This document shows positions 50,113 through 59,958 of a DNA stretch of 64,000 nucleotides, piece by piece. The DNA is from Pseudoxanthomonas gei (GTDB taxonomy: Bacteria > Pseudomonadota > Gammaproteobacteria > Xanthomonadales > Xanthomonadaceae), in the NCBI RefSeq assembly GCF_010119615.1, contig NZ_QOVG01000002.1, forward strand, positions 124,001 to 188,000, in the 5' to 3' direction. The notes under the pieces are model-generated. The model was not told the origin of the DNA, did not search any database, and was given only the letters and a program-made list of their open reading frames with translations. The number at the start of each line of letters is the position of its first letter. Position 1 is the stretch's first letter. A program made the position numbers and the translations under genes.

Positions 50113-51231
50113 CTACTGCAGCGCCTGCGCCAGGTCGGCAATCAGATCATCCACGTGTTCCAGCCCCACCGACAGGCGCAGCAGGTTCTGCGGCGTGGTC
50201 GTCAGCGGTCCTTCCACGGAGCCGCGATGCTCCACCAGCGATTCGCAGCCGCCCAGTGAGGTGGCGTTGGTGAACAGCCGCAGCTTGCCTGCCATTGCCA
50301 ATGCGGCTTCGCGGCCGCCGCGCAACTGCACGCTGAGCATGCCGCCGAAATCGCGCATCTGCTGCGTCGCCACCACATGGCCGGGATGGGACGCCAGACC
50401 GGGATAGTTCACCCGTTCGACCTGCGGCTGCGCCTCCAGGAGCGTGGCGATGCGGCGTGCATTGGAGCAGTGCAGGGCCATGCGCGCCGGCAGCGAACGG
50501 CAGCCGCGCAGGGTCAGCCAGGCATTGAATGGCGCCAGCACCGCGCCGGTGATGTGCAGGCGATGGGTGACCCTGGCAAAGAATTCGTCCTCGCGCTTGA
50601 ACGCCAGCGCCCCGCCCAGCACGTCGCTGTGGCCACCGAAATACTTGGTGGTGGAGTGCATGACGATGTCCGCACCCAGCGCCAGCGGTTGCTGCAGCAC
50701 CGGCGAGGCGAAGGTGTTGTCGCAGACCAGCAAGGCGCCGTGTTCGCGTGCCAGCGCGGCCAGCGCGGCGATGTCGCTGACCTTCATCAGCGGGTTCGAT
50801 GGCGTCTCGGCCCAGAGCAGGTCCACGCCGTCGGCGCAGGCGCCGCGTACGGCATCCAGGTCCGCCATGTCCACGCGCCGCACCTGGATGCCGCGTTCGG
50901 GCAGGAACTCGGCGGCCAGCATGCGCACGCCGGAATAGCAGTCATCGGGCAGCACGATGCGGGCGCCCGATGGCAGCGATTCCAGCAGGGTGGTGGCCGC
51001 GGCCATGCCCGAAGCGAAGGTCAGCGCGGTGGCCCCGCCTTCCAGCGCGGCGATTGCGGTCCGCAGGCGGTCGTTGGTGGGATTGCCCTCGCGCTGGTAT
51101 TCGTAGCCGGCGATGCGTTCGCCGGCAGGGCCATGCCGGAAGGTGGTGGCCAGGTGGATCGGTGGCGTCGCCGCCCCGGTTTCACTGTCGCTTTCGCCGC
51201 CGGCATGGATGGCGAGGGTTTCAAGGCGCAT
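50113..51231 (-). CDS. metB: Cystathionine gamma-synthase / Cys-Met metabolism PLP enzyme
   Basis: A 372-residue trans-sulfuration-family PLP enzyme. The Schiff-base lysine is K196 in HSTTKYFGGHSDVLGG. Y44 and R47 in YEYQREGNPT and the C-terminal LSVGLEHVDDLIADL are typical. Family members include MetB, MetC, MetZ and methionine gamma-lyase, and MetB is the likeliest by overall sequence but not certain. The start overlaps the HAD gene by 11 bases, so it is translationally coupled to it. Confidence 0.88.
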   Translation of the reverse strand: MRLETLAIHAGGESDSETGAATPPIHLATTFRHGPAGERIAGYEYQREGNPTNDRLRTAIAALEGGATALTFASGMAAATTLLESLPSGARIVLPDDCYSGVRMLAAEFLPERGIQVRRVDMADLDAVRGACADGVDLLWAETPSNPLMKVSDIAALAALAREHGALLVCDNTFASPVLQQPLALGADIVMHSTTKYFGGHSDVLGGALAFKREDEFFARVTHRLHITGAVLAPFNAWLTLRGCRSLPARMALHCSNARRIATLLEAQPQVERVNYPGLASHPGHVVATQQMRDFGGMLSVQLRGGREAALAMAGKLRLFTNATSLGGCESLVEHRGSVEGPLTTTPQNLLRLSVGLEHVDDLIADLAQALQ

Positions 51232-51850
51232 CGGGTCGATCCTCCAGAAGGCCGTGCCGGACCAGTTCCGTGCGCAGCAGCATGTGATTGAGGTAGTGGT
51301 GCGCGACCAGCCCCGCCGCGCGTGCGCCGGCTGGATTATCCGGCTTGTCGTCGATGAAGAGGCAGGCCTCCGGTGCCGTCTGCAGCGCTTGCAGACAAGC
51401 CATGAATATCCGGGGATCGGGCTTGCCGCAACCGAACTGCGCCGAGCAGAACACCCGTTGTTCGAACAGGGGAAACAGCGGCGGGCAGATCTCGGCCAGG
51501 TTGTCGCGCAACAGCAGGTTGTTGTTGGTGAGGATGGCGACGCGCGTCTTTGCCGCGAGCTGGCGGGCAAGCGCCAGCACCTCGGTGTCGGCGCTCATTG
51601 CCGCCTTCCGGGCCGCGATCAGGTCCCCGATGGCGACCGGCGCCCCCAGCCTTCTGGCCAGCTCGTCGGCCTGCGCCTGGGCATCGTACAGGCCCAGGTC
51701 GGCCTCCAGCTCCAGTCCCGACTCGAACAGGGCCCGGGAGACTTCTGCTTCGCTGGTGCCGGTGCGCTCGGCCAGCACCCGCAGTCGTGAGTCATGTTCA
51801 TAGCGCGCCAGTACGCCGTCCAGGTCGAACAGGACCAGCGCGATGCTCAT
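51221..51850 (-). CDS. HAD-family hydrolase
   Basis: A 209-residue haloacid-dehalogenase-like phosphatase. Motif I is [10 protein letters not shown] (nucleophile D9), motif II VAILTNN, motif III lysine in [11 protein letters not shown], and motif [10 protein letters not shown]. The alpha-helical cap lies between residues 15 and 95. The substrate is unknown. It lies between hemL (4-base ATGA overlap) and metB, so it shares their transcript. Confidence 0.92.
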   Translation of the reverse strand: MSIALVLFDLDGVLARYEHDSRLRVLAERTGTSEAEVSRALFESGLELEADLGLYDAQAQADELARRLGAPVAIGDLIAARKAAMSADTEVLALARQLAAKTRVAILTNNNLLLRDNLAEICPPLFPLFEQRVFCSAQFGCGKPDPRIFMACLQALQTAPEACLFIDDKPDNPAGARAAGLVAHHYLNHMLLRTELVRHGLLEDRPDAP

Positions 51851-53139
51851 CCCGCGGCGACGACCTGGAAGGCCTCGCGCGCGGCGACAAGGGTGGCTTC
51901 GATGATCGATGCATCGTGCGCGCTGGACATGAAGCCCGCTTCGTAGGCCGACGGCGCCAGGTACACGCCGCGTTCCAGCATGGCGTGGAAGAAGCGGTTG
52001 AAGGCCTGGGTGTCGCAGGCAATGGCCTGGGCGTAGGTGTCGACCTGTTCGGCAGTGAAGAACAGCCCGAACATGCCGCCGACGCGGGTGGTCGTGAGCG
52101 CCACGCCCGCGTCTTTCGCAGCTTGTTCGAGCCCATCGCAGAGCGCGTCGGTGGCCGCGGCCAGTCGTTCGTGGAAACCCGGCGCCTGCACCAGTTCCAG
52201 CATCGCCAGGCCCGCCGCCATGGCGACCGGGTTGCCGCTGAGCGTGCCGGCCTGGTAGATCGGGCCGCTGGGCGCGATCTGCGTCATCAGGTCGCGGCGG
52301 CCGCCATAGGCGCCTACCGGCATGCCGCCGCCGATGATCTTGCCGAAGGTGGTCAGGTCGGGAGTGATACCGTAATGGCCCTGCGCGCCACCCAGGGCCA
52401 CGCGGAACCCGGTCATCACTTCGTCGAAGATCAGCAAGGCGCCGTGCCGCGTGCACAGTTCGCGCAGGTGCTGCAGATAGCCTTCCCGCGGCGGCAGGCA
52501 GTTCGCGTTTCCCACCACCGGTTCGATGATGACGCAGGCCACTTCGCTGCCGAGTTCATCGAAGAGTTTCGTCGCGCCTTCGAAATCGTTGTAGCTCAGG
52601 GTCGAGGTGAGTTCGCTGAGGCCGGCGGGCACACCTGGCGAAGTCGGCACGCCCAGCGTCAGCATGCCCGAGCCCGCCTTGACCAGGAACGAGTCACCGT
52701 GGCCGTGGTAGCAGCCTTCGAACTTGACGATGCGCATGCGCCCGGTCGCCCCGCGCGCCAGCCGGATCGCCGACAAGGTGGCCTCGGTGCCGGAGTTGAC
52801 CATGCGCACCATCTCGCACGACGGCACAAGCCGGGTGATGGTCTCGGCCATGGTCACTTCGGCCGGGCAGGGCGTGCCGAATGACAGGCCGTCCTGGATC
52901 GCGCGCTGCACGGCCTCGCGCACCTGTGGATGGTTGTGGCCGACGATCATCGGCCCCCAGGAGCCCACGTAATCGATGTAGCGGTTGCCGTCCACGTCGA
53001 ACAGCCAGGGGCCATCGGCGCGCTGCACGAAGAAGGGCTCGCCACCGACCGACTTGAATGCACGCACCGGCGAGTTCACGCCGCCTGGCAGCAGTTCCTG
53101 GGCGCGGGCGAACAGGGCATAGGATTTTTCGTGGTTCAT
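51847..53139 (-). CDS. hemL: Glutamate-1-semialdehyde 2,1-aminomutase
   Basis: A 430-residue PLP enzyme making 5-aminolevulinate for haem by the C5 pathway. PLP lysine K267 in [38 protein letters not shown] at the N-terminus and [15 protein letters not shown] are diagnostic. The length is normal. It is the first gene of the hemL-HAD-metB chain, with thiE upstream in the same direction. Confidence 0.97.
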   Translation of the reverse strand: MNHEKSYALFARAQELLPGGVNSPVRAFKSVGGEPFFVQRADGPWLFDVDGNRYIDYVGSWGPMIVGHNHPQVREAVQRAIQDGLSFGTPCPAEVTMAETITRLVPSCEMVRMVNSGTEATLSAIRLARGATGRMRIVKFEGCYHGHGDSFLVKAGSGMLTLGVPTSPGVPAGLSELTSTLSYNDFEGATKLFDELGSEVACVIIEPVVGNANCLPPREGYLQHLRELCTRHGALLIFDEVMTGFRVALGGAQGHYGITPDLTTFGKIIGGGMPVGAYGGRRDLMTQIAPSGPIYQAGTLSGNPVAMAAGLAMLELVQAPGFHERLAAATDALCDGLEQAAKDAGVALTTTRVGGMFGLFFTAEQVDTYAQAIACDTQAFNRFFHAMLERGVYLAPSAYEAGFMSSAHDASIIEATLVAAREAFQVVAAG

Positions 53140-53229
53140 GGTGTCATCGTTTCAGGAGAAGGGGATTTGCAGGAGCGTCGCCGCTCGCGATGTCGCATTG
53201 GCGACATGGCTTCATTGTGATTGACGTCG

Positions 53230-53874
53230 CTACTGCACGTGGAAACATTCGCGATAAGCGTGCACGGCGGCGACGGAATCGGGCGCGTCGTACACGCCGC
53301 TGATCACCGCGAGCAGCTCGGCGCCAGCATTCACCAGCGTGCGTGCATTGTCCGGGCTTATCCCCCCTATCGCCACCCGTGGCACCTCCAGTGCAGCCGC
53401 CTGGGCCAGCAGTTCGACCCCAGCCCGGCGCGTGCCGCTTTTGCTGCGGGTGGGGAAAAAGGCGCCGAAGGCGACGTAGTCCGCGCCGGCGCCGACGGCG
53501 CGTTCGGCCAGTGGCAGCTGGTCATAGCAGGAGGCGCCGATGATGGCCTGCGGCCCCAGCAGCGTCCGGGCCGCTTCGATGGCGCCATCGTCCTCGCCCA
53601 GGTGAACCCCTGCGGCGCCGATGGATTTCGCCAGCCGCGCATCGTCGTTGATGATCAACGGAACCGCCGCCGCTGCGCACAGCTCCTGCAACGCCAGCGC
53701 CTGCTGCTGCCTGAGTGCGTCGCCAGCATGCTTGTTGCGGTACTGCAGCCAGGTCACGCCCGCCGCCAGCAAGGGCGCGGTGCGCGCGAGCAGCCGGGCG
53801 GTATCGGATTCGTCGGGCGTGATCAGGTACAGGCCGCGGGGTGCGGGATCGGGCTGCGGCCAGCGGGGATTCAT
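53230..53874 (-). CDS. thiE: Thiamine-phosphate synthase
   Basis: A 214-residue TIM-barrel enzyme that couples HMP-PP with thiazole phosphate. [34 protein letters not shown] (metal aspartates) and the phosphate loop IGGIS are present. It starts at ATG 53874 after a short possible extension. Position next to hemL and rubredoxin is common in gammaproteobacteria (established gene order). It joins the product of thiC, encoded earlier in the window, to the thiazole branch. Confidence 0.95.
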   Translation of the reverse strand: MNPRWPQPDPAPRGLYLITPDESDTARLLARTAPLLAAGVTWLQYRNKHAGDALRQQQALALQELCAAAAVPLIINDDARLAKSIGAAGVHLGEDDGAIEAARTLLGPQAIIGASCYDQLPLAERAVGAGADYVAFGAFFPTRSKSGTRRAGVELLAQAAALEVPRVAIGGISPDNARTLVNAGAELLAVISGVYDAPDSVAAVHAYRECFHVQ

Positions 53875-53942
53875 CGGCGAACTTCCGGTGCGGGGCCGGG
53901 GGTGGGACAATGGACGCCCGCTTCCACGACATTATCGCCCCG

Positions 53943-54134
53943 ATGACCGACACCGACGACAGCCGTTACCAGACCTGGATGTGCGTCGTGTGCGGTTTCA
54001 TCTACGACGAGGCCAAGGGCCTGCCCGAGGAAGGGCTGGCGCCGGGCACGCGCTGGAAGGATATCCCCGACACCTGGACCTGCCCGGATTGTGGCGTGGG
54101 CAAGGATGATTTCGAGATGGTCGAGGTCGACTGA
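53943..54134 (+). CDS. rubA: Rubredoxin
   Basis: A 63-residue electron carrier with the two iron-binding pairs C14-x2-C17 ([12 protein letters not shown]) and C47-x2-C50 ([13 protein letters not shown]). It also has the classic [20 protein letters not shown]. The ATG at 53943 is preferred because the upstream frame is unrelated sequence. It is divergent from thiE. Confidence 0.95.
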   Translation: MTDTDDSRYQTWMCVVCGFIYDEAKGLPEEGLAPGTRWKDIPDTWTCPDCGVGKDDFEMVEVD

Positions 54135-54176
54135 AGGCTTCAAGCCCGGGTCGTCTCGCGCCCTAGCGTCGTTCCT

Positions 54177-54244
54177 GTAGCGCCGAGCTTGCCCGGCTGC
54201 TTCCATCCATCCTCATAGGGCAGCCGGGCAAACTCGGCGCTACA
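54177..54244. repeat. Family C inverted repeat
   Basis: TGTAGCGCCGAGCTTGCCCGGCTGC and GCAGCCGGGCAAACTCGGCGCTACA surround about 18 bp. It is the best-preserved family C copy and lies between the rubredoxin gene and the SirB1-like gene. Confidence 0.9.
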
Positions 54245-54283
54245 CGGCAAGCGTCGCCGACCGGCGCAGCGCCGGTAGCCACC

Positions 54284-55129
54284 TCAGTGCATCCGGCTCC
54301 TGCTGGTGTTCAATTCCACCAGGCGCTCGCGCAGCGCATGCGCATCGGCAGCATCAGGGGCCAGGTGCAGGTAGCGGGCCAGGTCGTGGCGTGCGCCGTG
54401 CTGGTAGTCCATTTTCAGATAGGCCAGGCCACGGTCGCGGAACGCCTCGGGCTGCTCGGGCGCCAGTTTGAGCACGCGGTCTGCGCTGCGCGCGGCGCGA
54501 TCCCACTGGTCGCGTTCGGCATACACGCCGTGCAGGTTGCGCAGCATGCGGATCAGGATGGCGCGATGCGATGCCGGGTCCAGGATATGCATCAACGCGT
54601 TGTCGTCCGGAATATCACCGCCCAGGTGGGGCTTGGCGCGCTCACGCAACTCGTCGGCGCCCAGCGGGCGGCCACCATTGAACGGGTCCATCACCAGGAT
54701 GCCGTCATCCACCGGCAGCCGGACCAGGAAATGCCCGGGAAAGGACACTCCGTCCAGCGGCACGCCCAGCCGGCGCGCGACTTCCATCTGCACCATTGCC
54801 AGGGTGATCGGATTGCCCAACCTGCGTTCGAACACCTCGTTGAGGTAACTGTTGCGCGGATCGTAATACTCGTCGTGGTTGCCGGTATAGCCCAGCTCGT
54901 CGAACAGGTGCCGGTTGATCGCCGCCATCTTCAGCGGCCACTCTTCGATCGCCTCGATTTCCGGACGCAGGTGCTCGGCATGGCTTTGCGCCAGGGTGTC
55001 GTAGAGGTCGGCATCGAGGCCGGGGTATTCGTCGCGCGCGATCAGCAGCGCGGTTTCCAGCAGCGGCACGGTGTCGTCGGCCTGCGCCGCCAGCGAACTC
55101 CAGTCCGGCAATGTCAGTCGTTCCCCCAT
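54284..55129 (-). CDS. SirB1/transglutaminase-like protein with TPR tail
   Basis: A 281-residue SirB1-family protein. Residues 80-190 hold the transglutaminase-like part (YYDPRNSYLNEVFERRLGNPITLA, GVSFPGHFLVRLP, MDPFNGG), in which the usual catalytic cysteine is replaced by the N/S of RNSYL. Residues 200-270 contain a TPR pair (AERDQWDRAARSADRVLKLAPEQPEA...). The function is unknown, though it is often linked with release-factor methylation genes in other species. The start is ATG 55129. Confidence 0.85.
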   Translation of the reverse strand: MGERLTLPDWSSLAAQADDTVPLLETALLIARDEYPGLDADLYDTLAQSHAEHLRPEIEAIEEWPLKMAAINRHLFDELGYTGNHDEYYDPRNSYLNEVFERRLGNPITLAMVQMEVARRLGVPLDGVSFPGHFLVRLPVDDGILVMDPFNGGRPLGADELRERAKPHLGGDIPDDNALMHILDPASHRAILIRMLRNLHGVYAERDQWDRAARSADRVLKLAPEQPEAFRDRGLAYLKMDYQHGARHDLARYLHLAPDAADAHALRERLVELNTSRSRMH

Positions 55130-55341
55130 GCAGGAAGATTGGCGCCGATCGCCGCGACAATCAAGCCCCGCCGGCCGCTTCGGCGGCCATCGATTCATGG
55201 CCGTCGCGATTGCGTCAGCGCGCTGGCGGCTGCCCGCAGCGCCACCTTTTTGCCGGGTATCGGCGCGCCATAATCTGCACATGGCCGCACCACGACCGCT
55301 TGCAACGGGGAATTCGCCGGATCAGTGGACCGCGGGCCCGG

Positions 55342-55788
55342 CTAGGGCAGCGTGCGAAGGCCGCCGCCCAGTTTCAGCACGGCGCCATTCTGCAGCTTCA
55401 GCCGCGCCGCCTCGCCGGCGTTCAGTTCCAGGACGTAGCGCGCCGGCGCGTTGCTGGGATACGGCGGGCAGGCGTTGCCGGCGGAGCAGGGCGGTACGTC
55501 GCGCTGCTGGGCCACCAGCTTGCGCGTGTTGTCGAAGTACAGGATGTCCAGCGGGATGCGGGTGTTCTTCATCCAGTAGGCCTGGGGCTCCTCGCGCTCG
55601 TGCAGGAAAATCATCCCGGTTCCTGCCGCCAGTTCATCGCGGAACATCAGTCCGCGCGCGCGTTCGGCATCGTCGTCGGCAATCTCGACCTTGTAGCGTT
55701 GTCCGCCCAGTTCCACCCAGTCACCGGCATTGGCGCAGCCGCTGAGCAGCAGAGTCATGACTAGCAATGCGATGCGGGGAAAGGACAT
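55342..55788 (-). CDS. DUF192 lipoprotein
   Basis: A 148-residue protein with a lipoprotein signal (MSFPRIALLVMTLLLSGC, lipidated cysteine 18) and a DUF192 domain. The domain has RARGLMFRDELAAGTGMIFLH, YWMKNTRIPLDILYFD, and the C-terminal RYVLELNAGEAARLKLQNGAVL. The role of the family is unknown. The ATG at 55788 is the one that fits the signal peptide. Confidence 0.92.
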   Translation of the reverse strand: MSFPRIALLVMTLLLSGCANAGDWVELGGQRYKVEIADDDAERARGLMFRDELAAGTGMIFLHEREEPQAYWMKNTRIPLDILYFDNTRKLVAQQRDVPPCSAGNACPPYPSNAPARYVLELNAGEAARLKLQNGAVLKLGGGLRTLP

Positions 55789-55853
55789 GGGCGATTCCGG
55801 TCGAGTGCAGGCGGCTAGTCTAAGGCGGGCGGGGGAAAACCGGGCAAGCACGG

Positions 55854-57362
55854 TCAGAACAGCGTGCCGGTCTGCCCGATATCCAGGTCCGGTCCGGGCA
55901 CTGCCTTGCGCTTCGAAGACCAGCCCGCTGCACCGGCCTTGGCCGGCGCCGTCTCCCTCGCGCCGTCCGGTCCGCGTGCATGCCGCTTCTGCGACTCGCG
56001 GTGTGCGTTCTCGGCCATCACCTTGAACTGGCGTTCGCGCAGCAGGTACAGCTCGTCGGCGCTGGGGCTCGGGCTGCGTGCGGCACCGCGCCGGCGGGTC
56101 GCTGTCTCTTCTTCCAATGCCGTTTCCGGTACGTGGGCGAAGGGAATGCGCATGGGCGCCGCATCGTGGTCGATGGCTTGCTGCATGGCCCCGAAGTAGA
56201 CCGCATTATTGCCGTACTTGCGGTTGATGCTGTCCAGCACCGTGCTGACCTGGCGCGCACGTCGACGGCCCTCCATCAACTCGCCGGCGAGGCTGCCGGC
56301 GGTTTCCAGTCCCGTCAAGGTAACCGCCACCGACAGCGGTGGATGGCGGCGTGGATTCCAGCGGCCGCGCGCGATGCTGTCTTCGAGTTGCAGGAGTTGT
56401 TCGCCAAGCTGGTGCAGGAAGGCGGTGGTGTCATCCAGCGGCGCGAAGCAGAGATCGCGTTCGAAGCGCGCTTCCAGCCCCACGAAACGGATGCGCAGGG
56501 CCAGGCCACGGGCCAGGTACTGGTCCTTGCGCAGGCGCATCGCCGCCTTGGCCAGCAGTTTGAACAGCACCGAACGCATGCCGGCGAAATTGCGCAGCTC
56601 CGGGCCGAGTACATGCGAATGACCCACGGAACTGCGGGTGGTCTTGCGATCGGGCAGGTCATGGCCGCGCAGCTGCAACCAGAAGCGATCACCTTCGACG
56701 CTGCCCCATGCCGCGCGCAGGTGTTCGCGGGTGGTGGCGCACAGCTGCTGCACGGTATGGATGCCGGCGGCGCGCAGCCGGCTTTCCATCGACGGGCCGA
56801 TGCCGCAGAAGTCGCGCAGTTCCAGTGCGTGCAGGATGTCGGGAAGATCGGCGGCTTCCAACACGGTCAAGCCGTCGGGCTTGAGCATGTCCGAGGCGGT
56901 CTTGGCCAGGAATTTATTGGGCGCGATGCCGATGGAGCAACGTATGGCCGGACTGTAGCCACGCTCGACCAGGGTCTGCTTGATCCTGAGGGCGATGGCC
57001 TCGGCATTGCCGCGCTGGCGCTCGCGCCCGATCAGCCAGCACGGCACTTCATCGATCGACAGCGGCTCGCCATGCGGGATGCAGTCGCCAATGGCCGCCA
57101 TCAATTCATGGTGCAGTTCCACGTAGCGCGCCGGGCGCGCCTGCACCAGCTTGAGGTCCGGATATTTCTCCAGCGCTTCCCATACCGGCGTACCGGTGCC
57201 GATGCCGTAGGTCTTGGCTTCCACACTGGCGGCGATGCAGCAGGTGGTCGCCGCGATCACCGGCACCACGCCCACCGGCCTGCCGATCAGCGACGGGTCG
57301 TCGTACTGCTCCACCGAGGCGAAGTAGGAGTTGAAGTCGACGAAGAGGCAGCGCAGGGTCAT
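55854..57362 (-). CDS. Y-family DNA polymerase (DinB/ImuB-like)
   Basis: A 502-residue Y-family polymerase. Catalytic carboxylates are in FVDFNSYFASVEQ and the SIDE of LSIDEVPCWL. A helix-hairpin-helix lies in DFCGIGPSMESRLRAAGI, and a little-finger domain reaches about residue 390. It has a long positively charged C-terminal tail after about 420 (ATRRRGAARSPSPSADELYLLRERQFK) unlike DinB of E. coli. No imuA or dnaE2 partner is adjacent, so a lone DinB-like translesion role is the safest reading. Confidence 0.88.
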   Translation of the reverse strand: MTLRCLFVDFNSYFASVEQYDDPSLIGRPVGVVPVIAATTCCIAASVEAKTYGIGTGTPVWEALEKYPDLKLVQARPARYVELHHELMAAIGDCIPHGEPLSIDEVPCWLIGRERQRGNAEAIALRIKQTLVERGYSPAIRCSIGIAPNKFLAKTASDMLKPDGLTVLEAADLPDILHALELRDFCGIGPSMESRLRAAGIHTVQQLCATTREHLRAAWGSVEGDRFWLQLRGHDLPDRKTTRSSVGHSHVLGPELRNFAGMRSVLFKLLAKAAMRLRKDQYLARGLALRIRFVGLEARFERDLCFAPLDDTTAFLHQLGEQLLQLEDSIARGRWNPRRHPPLSVAVTLTGLETAGSLAGELMEGRRRARQVSTVLDSINRKYGNNAVYFGAMQQAIDHDAAPMRIPFAHVPETALEEETATRRRGAARSPSPSADELYLLRERQFKVMAENAHRESQKRHARGPDGARETAPAKAGAAGWSSKRKAVPGPDLDIGQTGTLF

Positions 57363-57449
57363 GGCAGCCCCATTATCGCGCGAGTGGTTCTCAGGCCTGG
57401 AGAAACCAGCCGGGCCGGCAGCGTGTGGAATCCGCCAGGCCCGCGGCGT

Positions 57450-58103
57450 TCAGAGCACGCGCGGTGGCTCGCCGCCGACGATCACCACGTCGGCCGGGCG
57501 GCGCGCGAACAGGCCGACGCTGACCACGCCTGGGATCTGGTTGAGTTCGTTTTCCAGCGTCACCGGGTCGGTGATGGACAGCCCATGCACATCGAGGATG
57601 ACATTGCCGTTGTCGGTGACCACGCCGTCGCGCCAGACCGGCTGGCCACCGGTCAGGGCCAGGATCCGGCGCGCGGCCAGGCTGCGGGCCATGGGTATCA
57701 CTTCAACGGGCAGCGGGAACCGGCCGAGGACCGGCACCTGCTTGCTGGGGTCGATCAGGCAGATGAATTGCCTGCTGGCCTCGGCAATGATTTTTTCCCG
57801 GGTCAGGGCCGCGCCGCCGCCCTTGATCAGGCGCTTGTGCGGATCGCACTCATCGGCGCCGTCCACGTACAGGGCAAGCTCGCCGGTGTTGTTGAGCTCC
57901 ATGACCTCGATGCCATGCGCGCGCAGGCGTTCAGTACTCTGCTCGGAGCTGGACACCGCACCAGCGATGCGGTGCCTGATGCGGCCCAGCGCGTCGATGA
58001 AAAAGGCCACGGTGGAACCGGTGCCCACGCCAACGATCATCCCGTCTTCCACGTACTCGATGGCTTTTTCGGCGGCCAGGCGTTTTGCTTCGTTCTGCGA
58101 CAC
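57450..58103 (-). CDS. rpiA: Ribose-5-phosphate isomerase A
   Basis: A 217-residue isomerase between ribose-5-P and ribulose-5-[35 protein letters not shown] (catalytic D), [14 protein letters not shown] and VEVIPMA are all conserved. The length is normal. The next gene in the direction of transcription is the Y-family polymerase. Confidence 0.97.
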   Translation of the reverse strand: MSQNEAKRLAAEKAIEYVEDGMIVGVGTGSTVAFFIDALGRIRHRIAGAVSSSEQSTERLRAHGIEVMELNNTGELALYVDGADECDPHKRLIKGGGAALTREKIIAEASRQFICLIDPSKQVPVLGRFPLPVEVIPMARSLAARRILALTGGQPVWRDGVVTDNGNVILDVHGLSITDPVTLENELNQIPGVVSVGLFARRPADVVIVGGEPPRVL

Positions 58104-58126
58104 GTCGGTAGTTCCCGGTAGTCAGG

Positions 58127-58597
58127 TTATTCGAGGGACAACAACAGTTTCCATTGCGCCGCAGTGACCGGCATCACCGACAGCCGGCTGCCCTTGCTGG
58201 TCAGGGCGAAACCCTCGCCCAGTACATCGGCGTGCTGCTTGATCTCCTCAAGTGGGATGACGCGCTTGAGTTTTCGTTCGAAGGCGACATCCACCAGCAT
58301 CCAGCGCGGTTCCTCGCGCGTGGCCTTGGGGTCGTGGTAATGGCTCTTGGGGTCGAACTGGGTTTCATCCGGGTAGGCCTTGCTCGCCACCTTTGCAATC
58401 CCGGAAATCCCCGGCACCGCGCAGTTGGAGTGGTAGAACAGCACGCCGTCGCCGACCTGCATGCCATCGCGCATGAAATTGCGCGCCTGGTAGTTGCGCA
58501 CCCCGTTCCAGGGTTCGACGCCAACCTTCCGCAGGTCATCGATGGAGAAGGCATCCGGCTCGGATTTCATCAACCAATAGCGCTTGCGGTCAGTCAT
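58127..58597 (-). CDS. EVE-domain protein
   Basis: A 156-residue single-domain protein. YWLMKSEPDAFSIDDL, GVRNYQARNFMRDGMQVGDGVLFYHS and GIAKVASKAYPDETQFDP are hallmarks of the EVE (PUA-like) fold, which reads modified bases in DNA or RNA in studied cases. The start ATG overlaps the fthC stop by 8 bases, so the two genes are coupled. Confidence 0.93.
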   Translation of the reverse strand: MTDRKRYWLMKSEPDAFSIDDLRKVGVEPWNGVRNYQARNFMRDGMQVGDGVLFYHSNCAVPGISGIAKVASKAYPDETQFDPKSHYHDPKATREEPRWMLVDVAFERKLKRVIPLEEIKQHADVLGEGFALTSKGSRLSVMPVTAAQWKLLLSLE

Positions 58598-59195
58598 GGC
58601 GGGGCTCGGCCAGCAGGGTTCGGGTTTCGGTGCAGATGGCGTCGGGCAGCACGTCCCAGGATTCGAGTGGCAGTTGCCCGACCTGCTGGGCGTCGAAGCC
58701 CACGCCGACCAGCCACGGCGGCGGCATGTCCCTGTTGCGGAATGCGAAGCTGCGATCGTACCAGCCGCCTCCCATTCCCAGCCGGTGCCCGTCGCCATCG
58801 AACCCGACCAGCGGCATCACCGCCAGCGACAGCGCCTCGGCAGGCAGCGCCGAGGACGGCGCGATATCGGGTTCGGGAATGCCGAAGCGATTGGTCACCA
58901 GGCCATCGCCCGGACGCCATGGCGCGAATCGCAGCGTGTTGTCGTCATGCAGGACGGGCAGGCAATACACGGTCTCGCGCGGCAGGCGCAGTTGCCAGCT
59001 GTGCAACGCGATCTCACCGTCCATGGCCCAGTAGCCAGCCACGTAGCCACGGGCAGGCGCAAAGGCGAGCGCCAGCAGGCGGTTGGCCAGGGCATCGGCG
59101 GCGGCAATGCGTTGCGGGGCGGGAATGGCGCGACGTTGCGCACGCAGGTCGCCGCGCAAGCTGGCGCGGTCGGGCGTCGTCGGGTCGGAGGGCAT
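58590..59195 (-). CDS. fthC: 5-formyltetrahydrofolate cyclo-ligase
   Basis: A 201-residue enzyme that recovers folinic acid to methenyl-THF using ATP. The C-terminal GHRLGMGGGWYDRSF is the signature, with PLVGFDGDGHRLG before it. It lies behind the 6S RNA gene, as in E. coli (ygfA/fthC after ssrS). It is followed by the overlapping EVE gene. Confidence 0.95.
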   Translation of the reverse strand: MPSDPTTPDRASLRGDLRAQRRAIPAPQRIAAADALANRLLALAFAPARGYVAGYWAMDGEIALHSWQLRLPRETVYCLPVLHDDNTLRFAPWRPGDGLVTNRFGIPEPDIAPSSALPAEALSLAVMPLVGFDGDGHRLGMGGGWYDRSFAFRNRDMPPPWLVGVGFDAQQVGQLPLESWDVLPDAICTETRTLLAEPRHD

Positions 59196-59349
59196 CAGGA
59201 GTTGCGCGCTGCAGTCTTCATGTGCGGGATTCTAAGCCAAGCCGCGAAACCGGGCCGGGCGCAGACGAATCATGCGCGCGTGTGAGATCCAGGCTGTACC
59301 TGGACCCTGAGGAAACATCGTCGGCGACGATGGATCCTGGAGAGGAATA

Positions 59350-59534
59350 CACCCTCCGCCATGACGATGCCTGCGAAACGACCTTGAACCGTGGGTTCAA
59401 GTGGGAAGAGTTGGGGGCCATCGGGCTTTCCGCAACGAGGCGGACATGCACTCCCGGCTTCCGTTCCCTTCCCGTGGTCGTAATTAAGGGACAAGGCGAA
59501 TGTTTTGCATGCCGTCGTTCACGGCAGAGGATGC
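59350..59534 (-). ncRNA. ssrS: 6S RNA
   Basis: About 185 nt in the zapA-fthC gap, the classical ssrS location. The conserved hairpin CTTGAACCCACGGTTCAAGG at about 59402-59381 is followed by CGTTTCGCAGGCATCGTC, as in E. coli 6S. The 5' end (CATCCTCTGCCGTGAACGACG) pairs with the 3' end (CATCGTCATGGCGGAGGGTG) to close the long stem around the open-complex-mimicking bubble. The length matches E. coli (184 nt). It binds sigma-70 RNA polymerase in stationary phase. The exact ends are inferred. Confidence 0.88.
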
Positions 59535-59540
59535 GCGGCC

Positions 59541-59567
59541 AGTATAGCGATGTCGGGAAAAATGCAA
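59541..59567 (-). promoter_or_regulatory. Promoter of the 6S RNA gene
   Basis: TTGCAT at 59567-59562 and TATACT at 59546-59541 are 15 bases apart on the minus strand. The predicted start near 59534 agrees with the 5' end deduced from base pairing. The -10 is strong and the spacing short. Confidence 0.65.
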
Positions 59568-59658
59568 AGTCCGTTCGTCGGTTCCGGTTCATTCGCGGTG
59601 CATGGCCCAACGCACATGCAGTTTCCAAACCGCGCAGCATGCGCGGGGAATACTCCGC

Positions 59659-59958
59659 TCAGCGTGGTGCGTCCAGGACGCCGTCCAGCTTGCGGTGCAA
59701 TTCGCCGAGGGCGCGCGACAACTCGCCGTCGCGCGCGCTGCATTCGTCGCGCAATTGCTGCAGCTCGTGCGCCAGGTTCAGCGCGGCCAGCACCGCCACG
59801 CGATCGACCGCGGCCATCTTGTTGCTGCCGCGGACCTCGCGCATCTTGCCATCCAGCAGTTTGGCCGCCGCCATCAGGCTGCTGCGCTCGCCTGCTTCTA
59901 CACCGATGGTGTATTCACGTTCCAGGATGTGGACGCTGACCGTCTCGGTGCTGCTCAC
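59659..59958 (-). CDS. zapA: Cell division protein ZapA
   Basis: A 99-residue FtsZ-ring-associated protein. VSVHILEREYTIGVEAGERS and LLDGKMREVRGSNKMAAVDRVAVLAALNLAHEL form the globular domain, followed by a coiled coil. It overlaps the ZapB-like gene by 4 bases (ATGA type) and is followed by the 6S RNA gene, the standard order. Confidence 0.95.
   Translation of the reverse strand: MSSTETVSVHILEREYTIGVEAGERSSLMAAAKLLDGKMREVRGSNKMAAVDRVAVLAALNLAHELQQLRDECSARDGELSRALGELHRKLDGVLDAPR

Noticed and set aside
59276..59340. Second small RNA after 6S RNA (hairpins CCAGG-CTGTA-CCTGG and CATCGTCGGCGACGATG)
   Set aside because: Two small stems are visible, but there is no T-tract or promoter. They may simply be the 6S 3' processing region.
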